A program made the translations under genes and the position numbers. Positions 12,601 to 24,617 of a stretch of 64,000 bases of DNA are shown here, piece by piece. Position 1 is the stretch's first letter; the number at the start of each line of letters is the position of its first letter. The notes beneath the pieces were generated by a model. It did no database searches and was not told the origin of the DNA. It saw only the letters and a program-made list of their open reading frames with translations. The stretch is from Pleurodeles waltl (lineage: Eukaryota > Chordata > Amphibia > Caudata > Salamandridae): NCBI RefSeq assembly GCF_031143425.1, contig NC_090450.1, positions 167,083,486-167,147,485 of the forward strand, given 5' to 3'.

Positions 12601-13442
12601 GGCAGTAGACATGTGTGTGGACAGCAGATGTGTGTGACAAGTGTGCATTTTATGTACATAGGGTGTGTTATACACTATGCCTACATTCCACCTAGGCTAT
12701 CATTTGGCTGATGCATTGTCCCATTAAATTCATAGATCATGTAAATCTGATATGTGTTTGCATAGGAATTCTACACCCATAGCAGCTCAATTTGTCTGGC
12801 AACCCATTGTGCATTCCCCAGCCAATGTGTGTGTGCCATACGTGAGGTACAGTTGACCATGTGTCAGGGTTGTGCCCAATGGCAGTGCCTGAATATAATC
12901 CCATGGATCCACTGTGCAGGCTCAGCTTCAAACATTGATTACAATCCCTGGGCAATAACTGAAGGAGCATAGTTACCTATGATGTCCTCCCCTTGTCACA
13001 CATGTACCGTGCAGGCAAATATACAGTCAAACAGAGTAGTGACAGAGTTCAGTTAAAACATAACTTAACCTCCATTTCTTGACAGCCCCTACCATATGTG
13101 TGAACCCTTGGATACATCCTGTTAGGCATGGTATTGTTGTGGTGATTGGGTAAGAATTGGCACCTTGCCAACCTGATGACACAATATATGTAATGGTGCA
13201 TGGATCTAGGCCTTCTAAAGTCACATGTCAGTGATTAGCGTGTCACAGATATGTGAGATAGAGTCAGTAGAGACCCTTACATCATAACGAATGTTGCTAC
13301 CATACTTGTAATATTTGTGTTTTAAGCTCCCTAAGTTTTGTGTCACATTCCACTTGTATATGTAGTGGATAATAAGTAGACCAAGGAGAATCAGTTTAAA
13401 GGTACTTTTTTGGTGCTATTTACAAAGTGACGTTGTTATTTC
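9641..13442. other. Noncoding stretch, includes a perfect 23-bp palindrome
   Basis: No gene recognised in 3.8 kb. 9645-9900 is A/C-rich. 10,000-10,110 has repeated ATGCGTC/TGACGCA words, including the palindrome TGACGCATGACCGTCATGCGTCA described under findings (10,076-10,098). The rest resembles 6.1-9.3 kb in composition. Confidence 0.35.
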
Positions 13443-14695
13443 CTATGTATAAATGTTCTCTACAATGTTGAGTCTCCTGAGTACTCCTGCAACTGTGTTT
13501 AGTTGTTCCTCCTCCAAGTTATCTACTCCATCATCCTCCCCCTCCTCCTCATTGGGTACATCAACTTGGTCATCCCAGGGGTCATTTGTCCAAACACAGA
13601 TATTGTGTAGGGTTGCACATGCCAGTATTGTCTTGCATACAAGAGGTGGGGCATACAAGAGGCTTCCTCCTGTTAAGGCCAGGCACCGGAACCTGTATTT
13701 AAGAAGCCCAATGTCCTCTCCACCACATTGTGTGTTCTCCGGTGTCCTTTATTATAGGCACACTTTTCCACAGTTGTTGGATTTCCAAATGGTGTCATGA
13801 CCCACGGCTGTATGCCGTAAACCTGATCAGCTGCAAAGGTAAGAAGGTACAATTGTAGTGAAAGCTTGAGATGGATTAGGTATCTACAATGGCAGTAGTC
13901 AGTTGTAGTTTGAGTGGTGATTCCGACAAGCTTGTGGTATAGCATATGTGTTTGCTCTTGTGAAATGGTTTAATTTGACTGTGTTAATGTACATGAAAAT
14001 CTTGGGTATTGACTCAAGGATCTGTAGATTATCATGATGATTTCAACATTCATGCTTATCATGTATGTTACGTCATTTGTGTAGTCCATAATTGTGGCAG
14101 TGTCCTATTGTTAGATGGAAGCTAGCGCCTTCTTGCAGCACAATGGTGTCAGATGTGGAGTCACCATAATAGCCCTACATAGCCAGAGTATCCCGTCCAC
14201 GTTACCATGTGGCACTACACATGCAGTGCAACACTTAGTGGTCCATAGTGGCAGATGATGGTTGTGGCAGCCATCAAGTGTACAGGGGTGTGTATCACAT
14301 ATTAGTATGTTGATCACAGTTGGTACAGGTGTATCTCCTAGCTTCAACAAATGGATTTTTTGTCATAGGATTTTCTGTCATACTTTCAACACATGCACAG
14401 TGCAGACTTTGGGAAGGGGTACAGCTATTTGTCTGAAGTGTCACTAAGTACAGTTCATGTATGGTGAGTCATGTTCTCTAAACTCCTACTGGGGTCTACT
14501 ATGGCATTCCTGATAATTAAAGTTTTGAACTGACTCTGAACCATGGTGCACATTTTAACTTTACTGAGCAAACATGATGGTGTTAGGGGGAGCTAAGTGG
14601 CACATGTGAGGTGGCAGAAGAGTGGGAGTGGCACAGTTTCTCATGATTCTGCCAGATGTTATTTCATGCCATTTAAATTAGTATTCCTATGTGTG

Positions 14696-14703
14696 CGACA
14701 CAT
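14696..14703. repeat. CGACACAT flanking repeat, left of Penelope element
   Basis: The 8-mer CGACACAT stands immediately left of the first terminal repeat and again at 20,700-20,707 immediately right of the second. This is consistent with a target-site duplication. A third copy at 14,992-14,999, just inside the element, complicates this reading. Confidence 0.55.
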
Positions 14704-14986
14704 GTTTTTTAACTTTGTATAAATCCATTAAATAAAACTATTTTGTACGGATAGAATATGTTTATCCTTTTTTTCTATGTCCAGCCGTATTGTCTTCCTT
14801 ATATCCTTGATGGCCCTTGACATACAACACTCTGATGATCATTATCCATAGTGATATTATACCTGAAGATTATACTACCTACAGGTGAATTGTAGTAGCT
14901 CGTTATTTAGATATTCTTTATAGTAGCTTTCCCTGCACGAGCTACGCTCATCCAGCCAGGGAACCCCCTTTTGGTTTTCTTCCTCC
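14704..14986 (+). repeat. Penelope pseudo-LTR, upstream copy
   Basis: Begins GTTTTTTAACTTTGTATAAA and ends TTTTCTTCCTCC; it matches 20,418-20,699 with about 15 mismatches. It lacks the 380 bp that precede the downstream copy, including the hammerhead-like motif, so it may be truncated relative to a full pseudo-LTR. Confidence 0.85.
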
Positions 14987-15312
14987 GGTTACGACACATT
15001 GTCGTTGGGGTTTGTTTGTTTTTTATTCTTCTTCTCCTTGTTTATGCATCGATATGCCTTTGATCATTATCACCGGTTGTATGTCCCCAGTTTTTGTACC
15101 TTTCCTACCCTCAGTCTTTGTTTGTGCTCCACATATACCAGCAAATCAGAATTTTGGAGTACACTATTTGCACGAATCACAGATATACAGTACACACGTG
15201 AGAGACCTACGGCGATAGCACCCAGGTGTTTGTTGTCAATACAGGATTCATATTCATATTTCCCCTTATTGGGCTGTTGCGGCGATATCCCTGCCGCCTG
15301 TTAGGAACTAAT

Positions 15313-18300
15313 ATGGATACTATCAAAACATTTGGGTTTAGTGAAGATGACTTAGCCAAGCTTCTAGACCAGCCTAGATCAGGAACTGGGACATCAATCT
15401 CTGTGAACCAACCTAAAGAAGTATGGTATAAACTACTAGAACTAAAGAAAAAAACGAAACGTACAGAACTTCATGCCGACTTTATCTTAGACTACCTTAT
15501 AGCAGGTATCATCCCAACAGGCCTAAGAGTAAGAAACATACCAGGACTTTTCGTAGAGATTAGACTGGATGATTCTTATAGTAGAGACTGCGAGAGAACT
15601 GATGGAGGTACTTATGAAAGAAATTCAAACCCTAGAGGATGAATTGAAAATACAAGATTAATTTCAGGAAGCAAAAAAACAAATAGAGGCCATCAATCTA
15701 GAACTTGAATCTTTCAATTTATACCTAGTCAAGAGAAAGACAGATAAACTAAGGAAAGATATCAGGTGGTTCTCCAGAGAACGAGCCTATCCTTATCTAT
15801 CCGAAAAATACTATCAAAACCAGCAGCAGAATGTACCAGAACAAGATAGACAGTTCTGGACTAATAAAAAGATCGTTACCTTTTCAGACACCTCTGAATC
15901 TGAAGGAGAGGGCAACTCCAATCAGTTCGACCAATATGGTGGTAGGTCAGGCCCCAACGAAGGCCCCAGACGCTCCCACCATTTTTTAGCCAGGGGAGGC
16001 AGACCCAGAGCGAGATTCAGGGATTACCACAGAGGGAGATTTCAGAATGTAGACAATCCTCCGCATACCCTACAAACACAGAGACAACAGTATGGGAGGG
16101 ACTAAAAGCAGTACCAGTCTTCAACCTTCAACCTTAGATCCACTCCCATTGATATAGACACTGAATCCCTCCTTAAGAAAGGACTGTCATTCGTTCCTAG
16201 TACTGTTATCAACCGATTTGATCTCTTAACTGACCTCCATGCTTTCTTCCAGAGGATTAGACTCAAAAGATTCTTTGAAGACAAAACTGACAGTAGAGAA
16301 ATCAATCTATCAGGCCTAAAACCATTCTCCACCTTTACACCCCATCTAGACATGGTAGGTCCTGAAATTAAAATCTTTGAAAATGTCGTACTAGAAAAGA
16401 CCAAAACCTTATTGAAATTTACTCCTTAACCCCATTACAATTTAAGCAAATGCGAAAAGCAGGCCCTTCAAAAGCTACAAAAAGACAAACATACAACAGT
16501 AAAACCCTGTGATTGTGATAAAGGAGGTGGTATAGTGTTGTTAGACACAGAAATATACAAAGTGAAAATCCAGACTATGCTTAATGAACCTGACTACTAC
16601 CAAAAAGCTAAGCGTAGCTGGCAAGAACAAGTGAAAAAATAGATAACACAAATAAGCAATGAAGCCCTAAGTAAGGGACTCATTTGCCAACAAGAGTTCC
16701 AATATTTGAATCCACAAAAAATTAGGACCCCGGTCTTCTATGGAATACCCAAAATACATAAAAACAAAGTAGATCCTCCATTGCGACTCATAGTTTCCAC
16801 CGTAGGGTCATTGACAGAGCCCCTGTCCAAATATGTAGAGACATTTTTAAATCCCAGAGTGGCAAATCTTCTTGCATATATCCGAGGCACAGGCCACATC
16901 ATTACCAAACTTGAAGGTACCCCATTTAATCCGGCTACTCAGATCCTAGTCACGATGGACAATGAAGCCTTATATACGAATTCTTCCACAGAGAGAAGCT
17001 TGGCTTTCGGTTGCCCGCCTATTCGAAAAGGAAGGCATGACAGAACATTCCGCCTTCATCCTACAGTGCTTAGCCATTGTCCTTCGAGAGAACTTCTTTG
17101 AATTTGATGGACAATTGTACCAACAAAAGAAAGGAGTCAGTATGGGGGCAGCTTGTGCCCCCAGTGTAGCTAATATCTATGTGGGATCCTTTGAAGAAAT
17201 GCACATATACAATGAGATGGCGCCTTTTTAAAAAGAAATATCCACTTTTGGTCACGCTATATAGATGATATTTTTTTCATCTGGTCAGGCCAAGAAGATC
17301 ACCTAAATGAATTTAGTCAGTGGATTAATGTCTGTGACCCTAATTTAAAATTTACCATCCATACCAACCGAGAAAAGGTGGAGTTTTTAGACATCTGGAT
17401 TGGCCATAACAATCTCCATCTCGAGATGTCTCTGTTTACTAAACCCACAGCCAAAAATACCATACTTCATTTTGACAGCTTCCATCCTACTAGCCAGAAA
17501 CAAGGGATACCCTTCAGTCAGTTTCTACGTATTCGTAGAAATTGTTCCAATCTGCAGGATTTTGAATATCATGCGGACAATCTTGCAACAATAACTCACT
17601 TTGCAAGGGTATCCGAGAAGGCTTATTAGAGATTCCTATAAAAGAGCCAAGTACTATAACAGGACCAGCATGTTTGAAAAAACAGAATAAAAACCCTAAG
17701 TCTCAGATGGTCTGTGTAGTCCAACATTCCAATCTAAATGAAAAAATTAGAAAGATTATTCTTTCTAACTGGAGTATCCTTAACAGTAATCCCAAACAGG
17801 TACCATTGGATCGCCCGCGTCTGGCCTTTAGGAAAAACCTAAATATCTCTAATAAATTAGTTAGAGCTTCTCTACCGAAAATTGAAGATTTTTGCCAGAG
17901 GTCCATCTGTGGAAACCAACCTATCAAGGGTAACCACAAATAAGGCAACTGCAAGGCATGCCCCAGAGCGATAGTAAGCGATTCCTTCAAATGGAAACAT
18001 AGAAACTATAAACCTACCGACATGACTAATTGCAGAACAGCTAATTGTGTCTATTTGATCAGTTGCCCTTGTCCTCTACTATATGTGGGTGAAACAGGGA
18101 GAGAAGTCAAAGTAAGAATTCTTGAACATATGTCCAACATACGTAATGATAAAGAGGGTGCCCCACTAGTCCAACATTGGAAACAGCATGGACACAAAGT
18201 TGAAGATCTCACATGGACTATTTTAGAAAAAATCAAGAAATCAGGACCCACGGAGGACAATAAAATCAGGAAAAAACGAGAAGTGTACTGGATTTTTGTC

Positions 18301-18360
18301 TTGGACAGTTGCGAAAAAGGGTTGAACAAATACATCCCTTGGGAAAATGCCATTACATAA
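15313..18360 (+). pseudogene. Penelope reverse transcriptase / GIY-YIG endonuclease, degenerate
   Basis: The frame starts at the ATG at 15,313 (MDTIKTFGFSEDDLAKLLDQ) and breaks near 15,640. The RT begins around 16,100. Visible family motifs are a CDKGGGIVLLD block near 16,510, FYGIPKIHKN and PLRLIVS (16,736-16,797), LTEPLSKYV, LVTMD with the first catalytic Asp (about 16,950), and the YIDDIFFIW active site (about 17,260-17,285). The C-terminal endonuclease (18,022-18,357) shows CVYLISCPCPLLYVGETGRE, the GIY-YIG signature as degenerated in this clade (VYLI...YVG), the Arg and EH residues, and a KREVYWI block. The zinc-finger-like Cys pairs of EN+ elements are seen around 17,950-18,065. At least four frameshifts or stops (near 15,640, 16,430, 16,640, 17,030, 17,230 and 17,628) rule out function. 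The family primes reverse transcription at a nick made by the endonuclease. Confidence 0.85.
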
Positions 18361-20417
18361 TTGGCCTCATATTTCTTATCTCATTGTCTCTAAAAATGAT
18401 GAATATTTCAAATAATATCTCCCTCCTTTTGTATCATTATCTTGGGCTGTTCCTTCCTCTCATGCTCTTAGACTATGAAGACTTTCGAGTAACAGCCAGT
18501 ACAGATGTTCCTCCTTTGAGTCTCTTATCAAAACTTTCAGAGATTTTCTCTCAATGTAGAGCTATAAAATGAAATTGGACAGATAGCGACTCTACATTGC
18601 TGTTACAGCTCCTGCTATGGGTAAAAATCTCTCTATACAAGATCGCAGTATGGAAACCCATTTCACCCAATATGGCGACCACTAGGTGCTTCTTTTTCAT
18701 TGCCCCCTCGTCACTCTATGCCTGAAGATATCTAAACTGTAAACATTAGATTTATTATTTCAACCTCAGGACGTCAAATTTAGCCTCCATGCTTCTAATG
18801 TTGTATTGTCGACCCAAATTAGGTTTTTACGGCAATTTCTGTACTTGCTGTTTCCCACCCTTTTGTTCAGGCAAAATTCTTCAATCGTAACCAGTCCAAC
18901 ATGTCGGCCGTTTTGGACTTTCATCTTATTTTCATTACGCCCGTTCCAGCTCTTCCCGGAAGTCAACGAACTAAATTGAGTATATAACCGAGAGCTGCTG
19001 TCGGGCGCTCCCACTAATTATCTCTCATCAAGCCATCCGACTTCTAGGTATGCGCACTAAATATATTAGTGGTACTTAATTACTCATTTTACAACTTTTC
19101 ATAGCAACTGAATTTCCTTTTAATAGAATGAGCTGTGTCGTCTGTACTGTTTGTTTTATCTTCTTTTATCTCAATTAGCCGCCTTATTGAAGTATACGCC
19201 TTGGAATTTTCATTGGGCTCAATACTAATACGGAGACTTCCCAAACAACCTAAATTGAAACTTATTAGTCTATCCTGCGCAGCTGTTTTACAGGTGACTT
19301 GCAGTCCATATGTATAGAGAAAATCTTTCCCATGCTGGCTAGTGTCTAATTCATCTTTATCCTGAGCTTTATACATTTGTATTGTCATCTTACTCTTTGG
19401 ATTGCCAATATTGAGTAAAGTTTTTCCTTCCATTAGGAAACGTTCTTTACCCCTATTGATAACAAAGTTTACATTGACGCATTTCCTTGGAAAATGGAAC
19501 AGTCATAACTCCAAGCTGATACCACAGGTATTACATACAAAAAATAATGACAAGTACGATCCTACTGCAACTAATTTCACCATTCACTTGGTTGCATTTA
19601 CTTCCATTTTGGGAACAATTAGATCTCTCATTTATACATTAGGTTAATTTTTCTTTTCTTTTCTTCTCTTACTTTATATTCTCCTAACATCTCAATGGTT
19701 GTTTGCTAACAATTACTCTCACAATATTATCTTTATGGGAGAATTAACTCACTTTCACATGATTTGTTCACAATTAGTGTATCGCATGACTAAGTAAGGA
19801 CCAAATATGAGTCCATTCATATTATCTAGATAAATAAATCTTTTCCTTATTTGTTAGCTAGATAAAAACTAGTATTGAAGATTCCTGGCGCACAAACATT
19901 ATATATGTGTATATTTCCTTCCATTAGATATTACATCTATATGTCCTATATTTATCAAGAATCGGAGACAAGCGATTACCAGGACGTTCAGCTGCAAGGA
20001 TTATACTAACATTAAATTGTAAAATTTGGGACGGCCCTGAGGAAGGTGACCTCAATATTAGAGGAACACCGAAACGCGCGTAGTCCTTCTGTTCCAACAG
20101 TATTTCACTGATTGAACAATCCTATCACTATTATTTGTTCTTTTGTTCTTATAGATCAAGCTAGTATCAGAGCATAGACCGCTATCCTAACTTTGCTGGA
20201 TTTGTATTTCTGTTCTTCCTTCCATTGATAGGTAATTGATTGCCTTTTTTGTTTATCATTGTCATTGCACTACCCTTGTCATATTAACACCTTTTTGATT
20301 CCTCTGTTTTTGTAATCTTGTATGTTTTAATTTCTAGGCTATTTTTAGCCCGGTATGGTAGCGGTATGTCTGCCTTAGGTACATTGTTGATTGTTCTTTT
20401 TAGTTATTGGCTTCCAT
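18361..20417 (+). other. Penelope 3' noncoding region
   Basis: About 2 kb between the endonuclease stop and the downstream pseudo-LTR. No family-like coding sequence. It contains the hammerhead-like motif at about 20,033-20,086. Confidence 0.6.
20033..20086 (+). ncRNA. Hammerhead ribozyme-like motif (type I, minimal)
   Basis: Core CTGAGGA (20,037-20,043) and GAAA (20,071-20,074) are separated by a stem II of GGTG/CACC capped by CTC/GAG across a small internal loop. Stem III is the two-pair AC/GT with a GCGC loop (20,074-20,081), followed by A at the H17 cleavage position (20,082). Stem I is GGCC against GTCC with one mismatch (U-C at the second pair). Minimal type I hammerheads are known in Penelope-like elements, where they are thought to process element RNA. 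All invariant core positions are present; the stem I mismatch may weaken it. Confidence 0.6.
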
Positions 20418-20699
20418 GTTTTTTAACTTTGTGTAAATCCATTAAATAAAACTACTTTGTATGGATAGAATACGTTTATCCTTTTTTTCTATGTCCAGCC
20501 GTATTGTCTTCATTATGTCCTTGCTGGCCCTTGACATACAACACTCTGATGATCATTATCCATAGTGATATTATACCTGAAGATTATCCTACCTACAGGT
20601 GAATTGTAGTAGCTCGTTATTTAGATATTCTCTATAGTAGCTTTCCCTGCACGAGCTACGCTCATCCAGCCAGGAAACCCCCTTATGGTTTTCTCCCTC
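20418..20699 (+). repeat. Penelope pseudo-LTR, downstream copy
   Basis: Direct repeat of 14,704-14,986, ending at TTTTCTCCCTCC before CGACACAT. Relative to the upstream copy it lacks the GGTTAC hexamer that follows CCTCC there. Confidence 0.85.
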
Positions 20700-22009
20700 C
20701 GACACATTGCATCAGACAGATGTATGTGCACACTGCAGGTCTGTCAGGTATGTGTAGATGAGATGTAGTTGATTTTGGCACCACTTGGGTGGCATTTGAA
20801 ATAGATTTGTGCCAGAGGCTTGCACACCATGCTGTAGGTGGGCTGCACCTATGTGTGACTTTCTTTACATAGCCATGGCATATGCAAATGACATAGCAGA
20901 GCTATTCTTAGTTTGGTGTAATGTGTGTGAAGTGTATTTAGTAGTCAATCAGTGGACATTTATAATGGTTTGTGGGCTTCTTCTGCATGCAAAGGAGACA
21001 TAGCTCCATCTGTCCTTTACATAGTGTGACTGTCAGGTTGTGGCTGTGTTTGGTACAGGTGGGTGTAGGCCTTTGTGATGTCCAATGACTGCCGTATAAT
21101 AAAGCATGATGCATATGTGTTGTTGCCTGTACATCTGTGTAGCCATGCCCATGTATATTCGCTGTGGCGTATGTCTTGTTTGTACTACAGGGTTAGTGTG
21201 TTGTGTGTGTTTTGATCAGTTTGTTGACTTACCAACAAGTAGGCCATTTCCATATTGGCCATCCTGAAACCGCTTGTTGATGGTGGAGTGCCGGAATATG
21301 AATGCATCATGGACGCTACCGGGATACTTGGCCAAGATGTTAGTGAAGAGACCACGTGGTCCACAATGGCCTGCACATTTATGGAATGGGTGTGCTTGTG
21401 GTTTCTTTATAGGTTTTCTGTAGCAGCAGGTGGCACCAGATGGACTTGGGTGCAGTCCATTGCACCCACTACATGCAGAAACCCAGCAGTTTGATAAAAA
21501 CTTTGCTACGTCTCCTGCTGCAGTTGCTGGGTGTTTGGGAAGTAGATGTGGGGGGGGGGGTGAGGCGGATGATGGCATCTAGGACCTTCGGTAGGAAGAC
21601 TGAGAATGATGGCTGGGAGACCCCAGCGACTAGTGCCCCCGTTGTCTGAAAGGATACATATGCGGAACAATTAGGAGCTTTGTGATGGGTGGTATATTTG
21701 TTTGAGTTTGCAGCCTAGCTATGTGGTGCAGCAGGCGTACAATGGACTCCTGGTTGAGGTGGTAAATCCTTATGATGTCTTGTTCCCTGAGGCCAAGTAG
21801 GGTTGTGTGCTGTCTGATGATCCTCTCCCGCCTTCTGTGCTTCTTTTTTGTGGGTGCTGTGGTGGTGTTTGTGGTTGCTGCTGTGGTGGTGGAGGGAGCT
21901 GCTGTCGTCACTGACATCTGCGGTGCGTGCCAAGCTGGAGCAGTACGACTTCCATGTTGTCCTGGAGGTTGCAAATGTTCCTTCTGTGAGTTTTCCTTAA
22001 GTAGTGATG

Positions 22010-22360
22010 TGTGGGCTTCATTTCAACGCCTGGTCTGATCCAGGCATTAAAATTTCACGCTAATCTGGTTTTGCGCCATTTTTGGGGTCCGCTTCCAAGG
22101 TGTGCATCATTTTTGCATCAGAAGATAAAATTGGGACACAGGCTTAGTTTTATTTTTTGGAAGGGAACACCTACCTTGCATACCATTGTCGCAAAATGAC
22201 ACAAGGTGGTTTGGTGCATCCAAAAAAATATGCTAACTCTTATATTTTTATGCTATACAGGTCTAGCACCAAAATATAAATATGAAGCTAAGTTTGCATC
22301 GCTTTTGTGTAAAACAAAATGATGTAAATGTGAGGCAAAGTAAGCATAAATATGCCCCTT
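22010..22360 (-). mobile_element. Harbinger-1 right-end candidate
   Basis: On the minus strand, the segment starts AAGGGGCATATTTATGCTTAC and has the ATTTATGC / GCGCAA texture of the MITE at 6046-6140, followed by the start region of the nuclease. This is a plausible outer end of the Harbinger element carrying the nuclease. No matching left terminus was securely found, probably because of later rearrangement. Confidence 0.4.
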
Positions 22361-22717
22361 GACTTTTCAAACAGGCCAACGACTGAAACTGTATGCAGTG
22401 TGTTATCTTTTTGTTTTTCTAGCATCAAGAAACCGCTCAGTGTACATGCAAACTATAAATGCTTATAACATAACATAGCACACCAGATAAATAAAGCTTT
22501 CTCCTTCCATACTCCACATTGACACCCTTTAAGGGCATCCTCTTTTATAGCCATTTTATTGATGCCTGTGGGCACTTATAGCAACTAGGCCTCCATCTGT
22601 GCCCTTTAGCCTAGTAACATTGTATTCTATTTCAGTGTATTCTTTTTGAATCAGCCACATTTGTGGTGGTGTTTTATTTTCTTTATCTTCTTGTCGTTTC
22701 ACCTAGGAAAGCATTGT
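22361..22717. other. Spacer between two Harbinger elements
   Basis: About 360 bases of AT-rich DNA without gene or repeat signal. Confidence 0.4.
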
Positions 22718-22741
22718 GGGGGTCATTACAACCGTGGCGGA
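22718..22741 (+). repeat. Harbinger-2 left terminal inverted repeat
   Basis: GGGGGTCATTACAAC then CGTGGCGG; partner at 30,370-30,393. Harbinger transposases recognise such ends with help of the Myb-like partner. Confidence 0.8.
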
Positions 22742-23608
22742 CGATGTTAAAGCTGCGGTAATACCGCAAACAGGCCGGCAAAAAAAAAAAAGGAATTATG
22801 ACCATGGCGGAAACTGCCAACATAGACAGCCACTTTAACACTCCGACCGCCACAGCGGTACAGACAAGCAGCGCGGTGGTCACCGCCAACAGACAGGCGG
22901 GAGACAATGTACCGCCCACAGTATCACAACCCGCCAATCCGCCACCTTTTCCGGGGCGGATTCACCGTGGATAAAAACACGGCGGAAACAGCTTTTGCAA
23001 TGGGAAAACGCTCACCTTAACACACTCCACGAGGAAGGAGGCCAACATGGAGCCCGAACTCCAAATACTCCCTGCGATTGTGTTCCTGCTCCTCTACAAT
23101 CACCAGCAACGTAGGCGCCGAAGACAACGATGAGTACTGCACCTACGACATAGGGGAGGGGGGAGGCAAAAGTCAGGGGGACACACTCGTGACACCCCCA
23201 CCCCCAACCCGACCCTCGCACACTACAACACACACACCAATGCATTTCCAAACAGCACAGTAACAACCCACAACCCCCCAGGAAGAATGCAAAGACAAAA
23301 GGAAATCAGTTCAAACATTGTAATGTATCAAAATACAGTAACCAAATATATACATATATATATAAACAGTTGAAAATCATACATTACGAGTAGTACTGCA
23401 GGTATGCACATATCAATGTCCGTGGACCACTGGGCCCAAAATGCATGGGCGAGGCCCACACTAGATGCCTGTCCACAAACGGAGAGAACACTGCAGGGGC
23501 ATCAGATAGAAATACAACAGGCAGCTCAGGGGGAACGGAAGGGGGGGCACCTCAGCCGGATTACAGCACCACGCCAGATCCACGACGGGGCTCCATGCCC
23601 ATTGATGT

Positions 23609-23835
23609 ATCCTGGGGAGTGCAAAGCCATAGTCTCTCAAGTCTCTACAGTGGGTGGTTTGCCCACTGCTTTATCCTGGGGAGTGCAAAGCCACAGTCTC
23701 TCAAGTCTCTCCAGTGGGTGGGTTGCCCACTGCACCATCCTGGAGAGTGCAAATCCACAGTCTCTCAAGTCTCTACAGTGGGTGGTTTGCCCACTGCTTT
23801 ATCCTGGGGAGTGCAAAGCCACAGACTCTCAAGTG
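23609..23835 (+). repeat. 64-bp tandem repeat, about 3.5 copies
   Basis: Units start at 23,609, 23,673, 23,737 and 23,801 with ATCCTGGGGAGTGCAAAGCC and differ at only a few positions. The period is not a multiple of 3, so long frames across it are an artefact of repetition. Confidence 0.9.
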
Positions 23836-24040
23836 GATGCAGGTCTCCACTGGTTCTGGAGGGGCACTGGTGCCTATAGTGCTTCATCCTGTGAAGGATA
23901 GACAGAGTGGATGCAGGTCTCTACTGGTTCTGGAGGGGGACTGGTGCCCTGAGTGCTTCATCCTGTGAACGCGAGACAGAGTGGATGCAGGTCTCCACTG
24001 GTTCTGAAGGGGCACTGGTGCCCAGAGTGCATCACGCTCC
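23833..24040 (+). repeat. 74-bp tandem repeat, about 2.8 copies
   Basis: Units start at 23,833, 23,907 and 23,981 with GTGGATGCAGGTCTCCACTG. It directly abuts the 64-bp array. Confidence 0.9.
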
Positions 24041-24104
24041 CCGTGACGGTCCCAGTTCCGTCACTGTCCCAGCTGCACATGGGCTAACGATGCTTGATTT
24101 GGCG

Positions 24105-24592
24105 GTCTTTGACCTGTTCAGCGGTGCTTTGCCATGGCGGTCTTTGCCCTGTTCAGTGGTGCTTTGCCATGGCGGTCTTTGCCCTGTTCAGCGGCGCTTT
24201 GCCCTGTTCAGCGGTCTTCACCATGGCGGTCTTTGGCCTGTTCAGCGGTGCTTGCCTTTGCTGTCTCTGACCTGTTCAGTGGTGCTTTGCCATGGCGGTC
24301 TTTGCCCTGTTCAGCGGTGCTTTGCCATGGCGGTCTTGGCACTGTTCAGCGGTGCTTTGCCCTGTTCAGCGGTCTTCACCATGGTGGTCTTTGGCCTGTT
24401 CAGCGGTGCTTGCCTTGGCTGTCTCTGACCTGTTCAGTGGTGCTTTGCCATGGCGGTCTTTGCCCTGTTCAGCGGTGCTTTGCCATGGCGGTCTTTGCCC
24501 TGTTCAGCGGTGCTTTGCCCTGTTCAGCGGTCTTCACCATGGCGGTCTATGGCCTGTTCAGCGGTGCTTGCATTTGCTGTCTCTGACCTGTG
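24105..24592 (+). repeat. 35-bp repeat with higher-order period of about 160 bp
   Basis: The basic unit resembles GCGGTCTTTGCCCTGTTCAG plus a GGTGCTTTGCCATG tail. Blocks containing the marker CTGTCTCTGACCTGTTCAG recur near 24,258, 24,418 and 24,578, so several basic units are duplicated together in a higher-order unit. Confidence 0.85.
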
Positions 24593-24617
24593 CAGCAGTG
24601 TGTGGCATTACGGTCCC

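Larger units (their letters stand above)
14704..20699 (+). mobile_element. Penelope-like retroelement (EN+ type), about 6.0 kb
   Basis: The unit is bounded by direct repeats of about 285 bp (14,704-14,986 and 20,418-20,699, over 90 percent identical), the pseudo-LTR arrangement usual for Penelope-like elements. Inside lie, in order, an N-terminal ORF, a Penelope-type reverse transcriptase and a GIY-YIG endonuclease, all on the + strand, followed by about 2 kb of 3' noncoding DNA that carries a hammerhead-like motif. Frameshifts and stops show it is dead. It sits within the intron of the Harbinger nuclease and is therefore younger than that element. Confidence 0.85.
13443..21974 (-). pseudogene. 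PIF/Harbinger transposase (nuclease), interrupted by a Penelope element
   Basis: PIF/Harbinger DDE nuclease, related to vertebrate HARBI1, on the minus strand. The 5' part (about 21,974-21,233) encodes a basic leader (KKKHRRRERII), then REQDIIRIYHLNQESIVRLL, and after frameshifts the catalytic core segment AKYPGSVHDAFIFRHSTINK containing the second catalytic Asp. It ends at a GTAAGT donor (21,232-21,227). The last exon begins after the acceptor CCTTTGCAG at 13,830 and encodes YGIQPWVMTPFGNPTTVEK, then HNVVERTLGFL with the catalytic Glu, a frameshift, and a C-terminal ILACATLHNICVW plus acidic tail ending at 13,443. The intervening 7.4 kb is an intron, about 6.0 kb of which is the Penelope element. 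At least three frameshifts occur, including near the first Asp. It once cut at terminal inverted repeats; it is now inactive. Confidence 0.8.

Noticed and set aside
23609..24592. CRISPR-like array
   Set aside because: Repeats are adjacent without unique spacers, unit lengths of 35-74 bp are minisatellite-like, and the context is a eukaryotic transposon.
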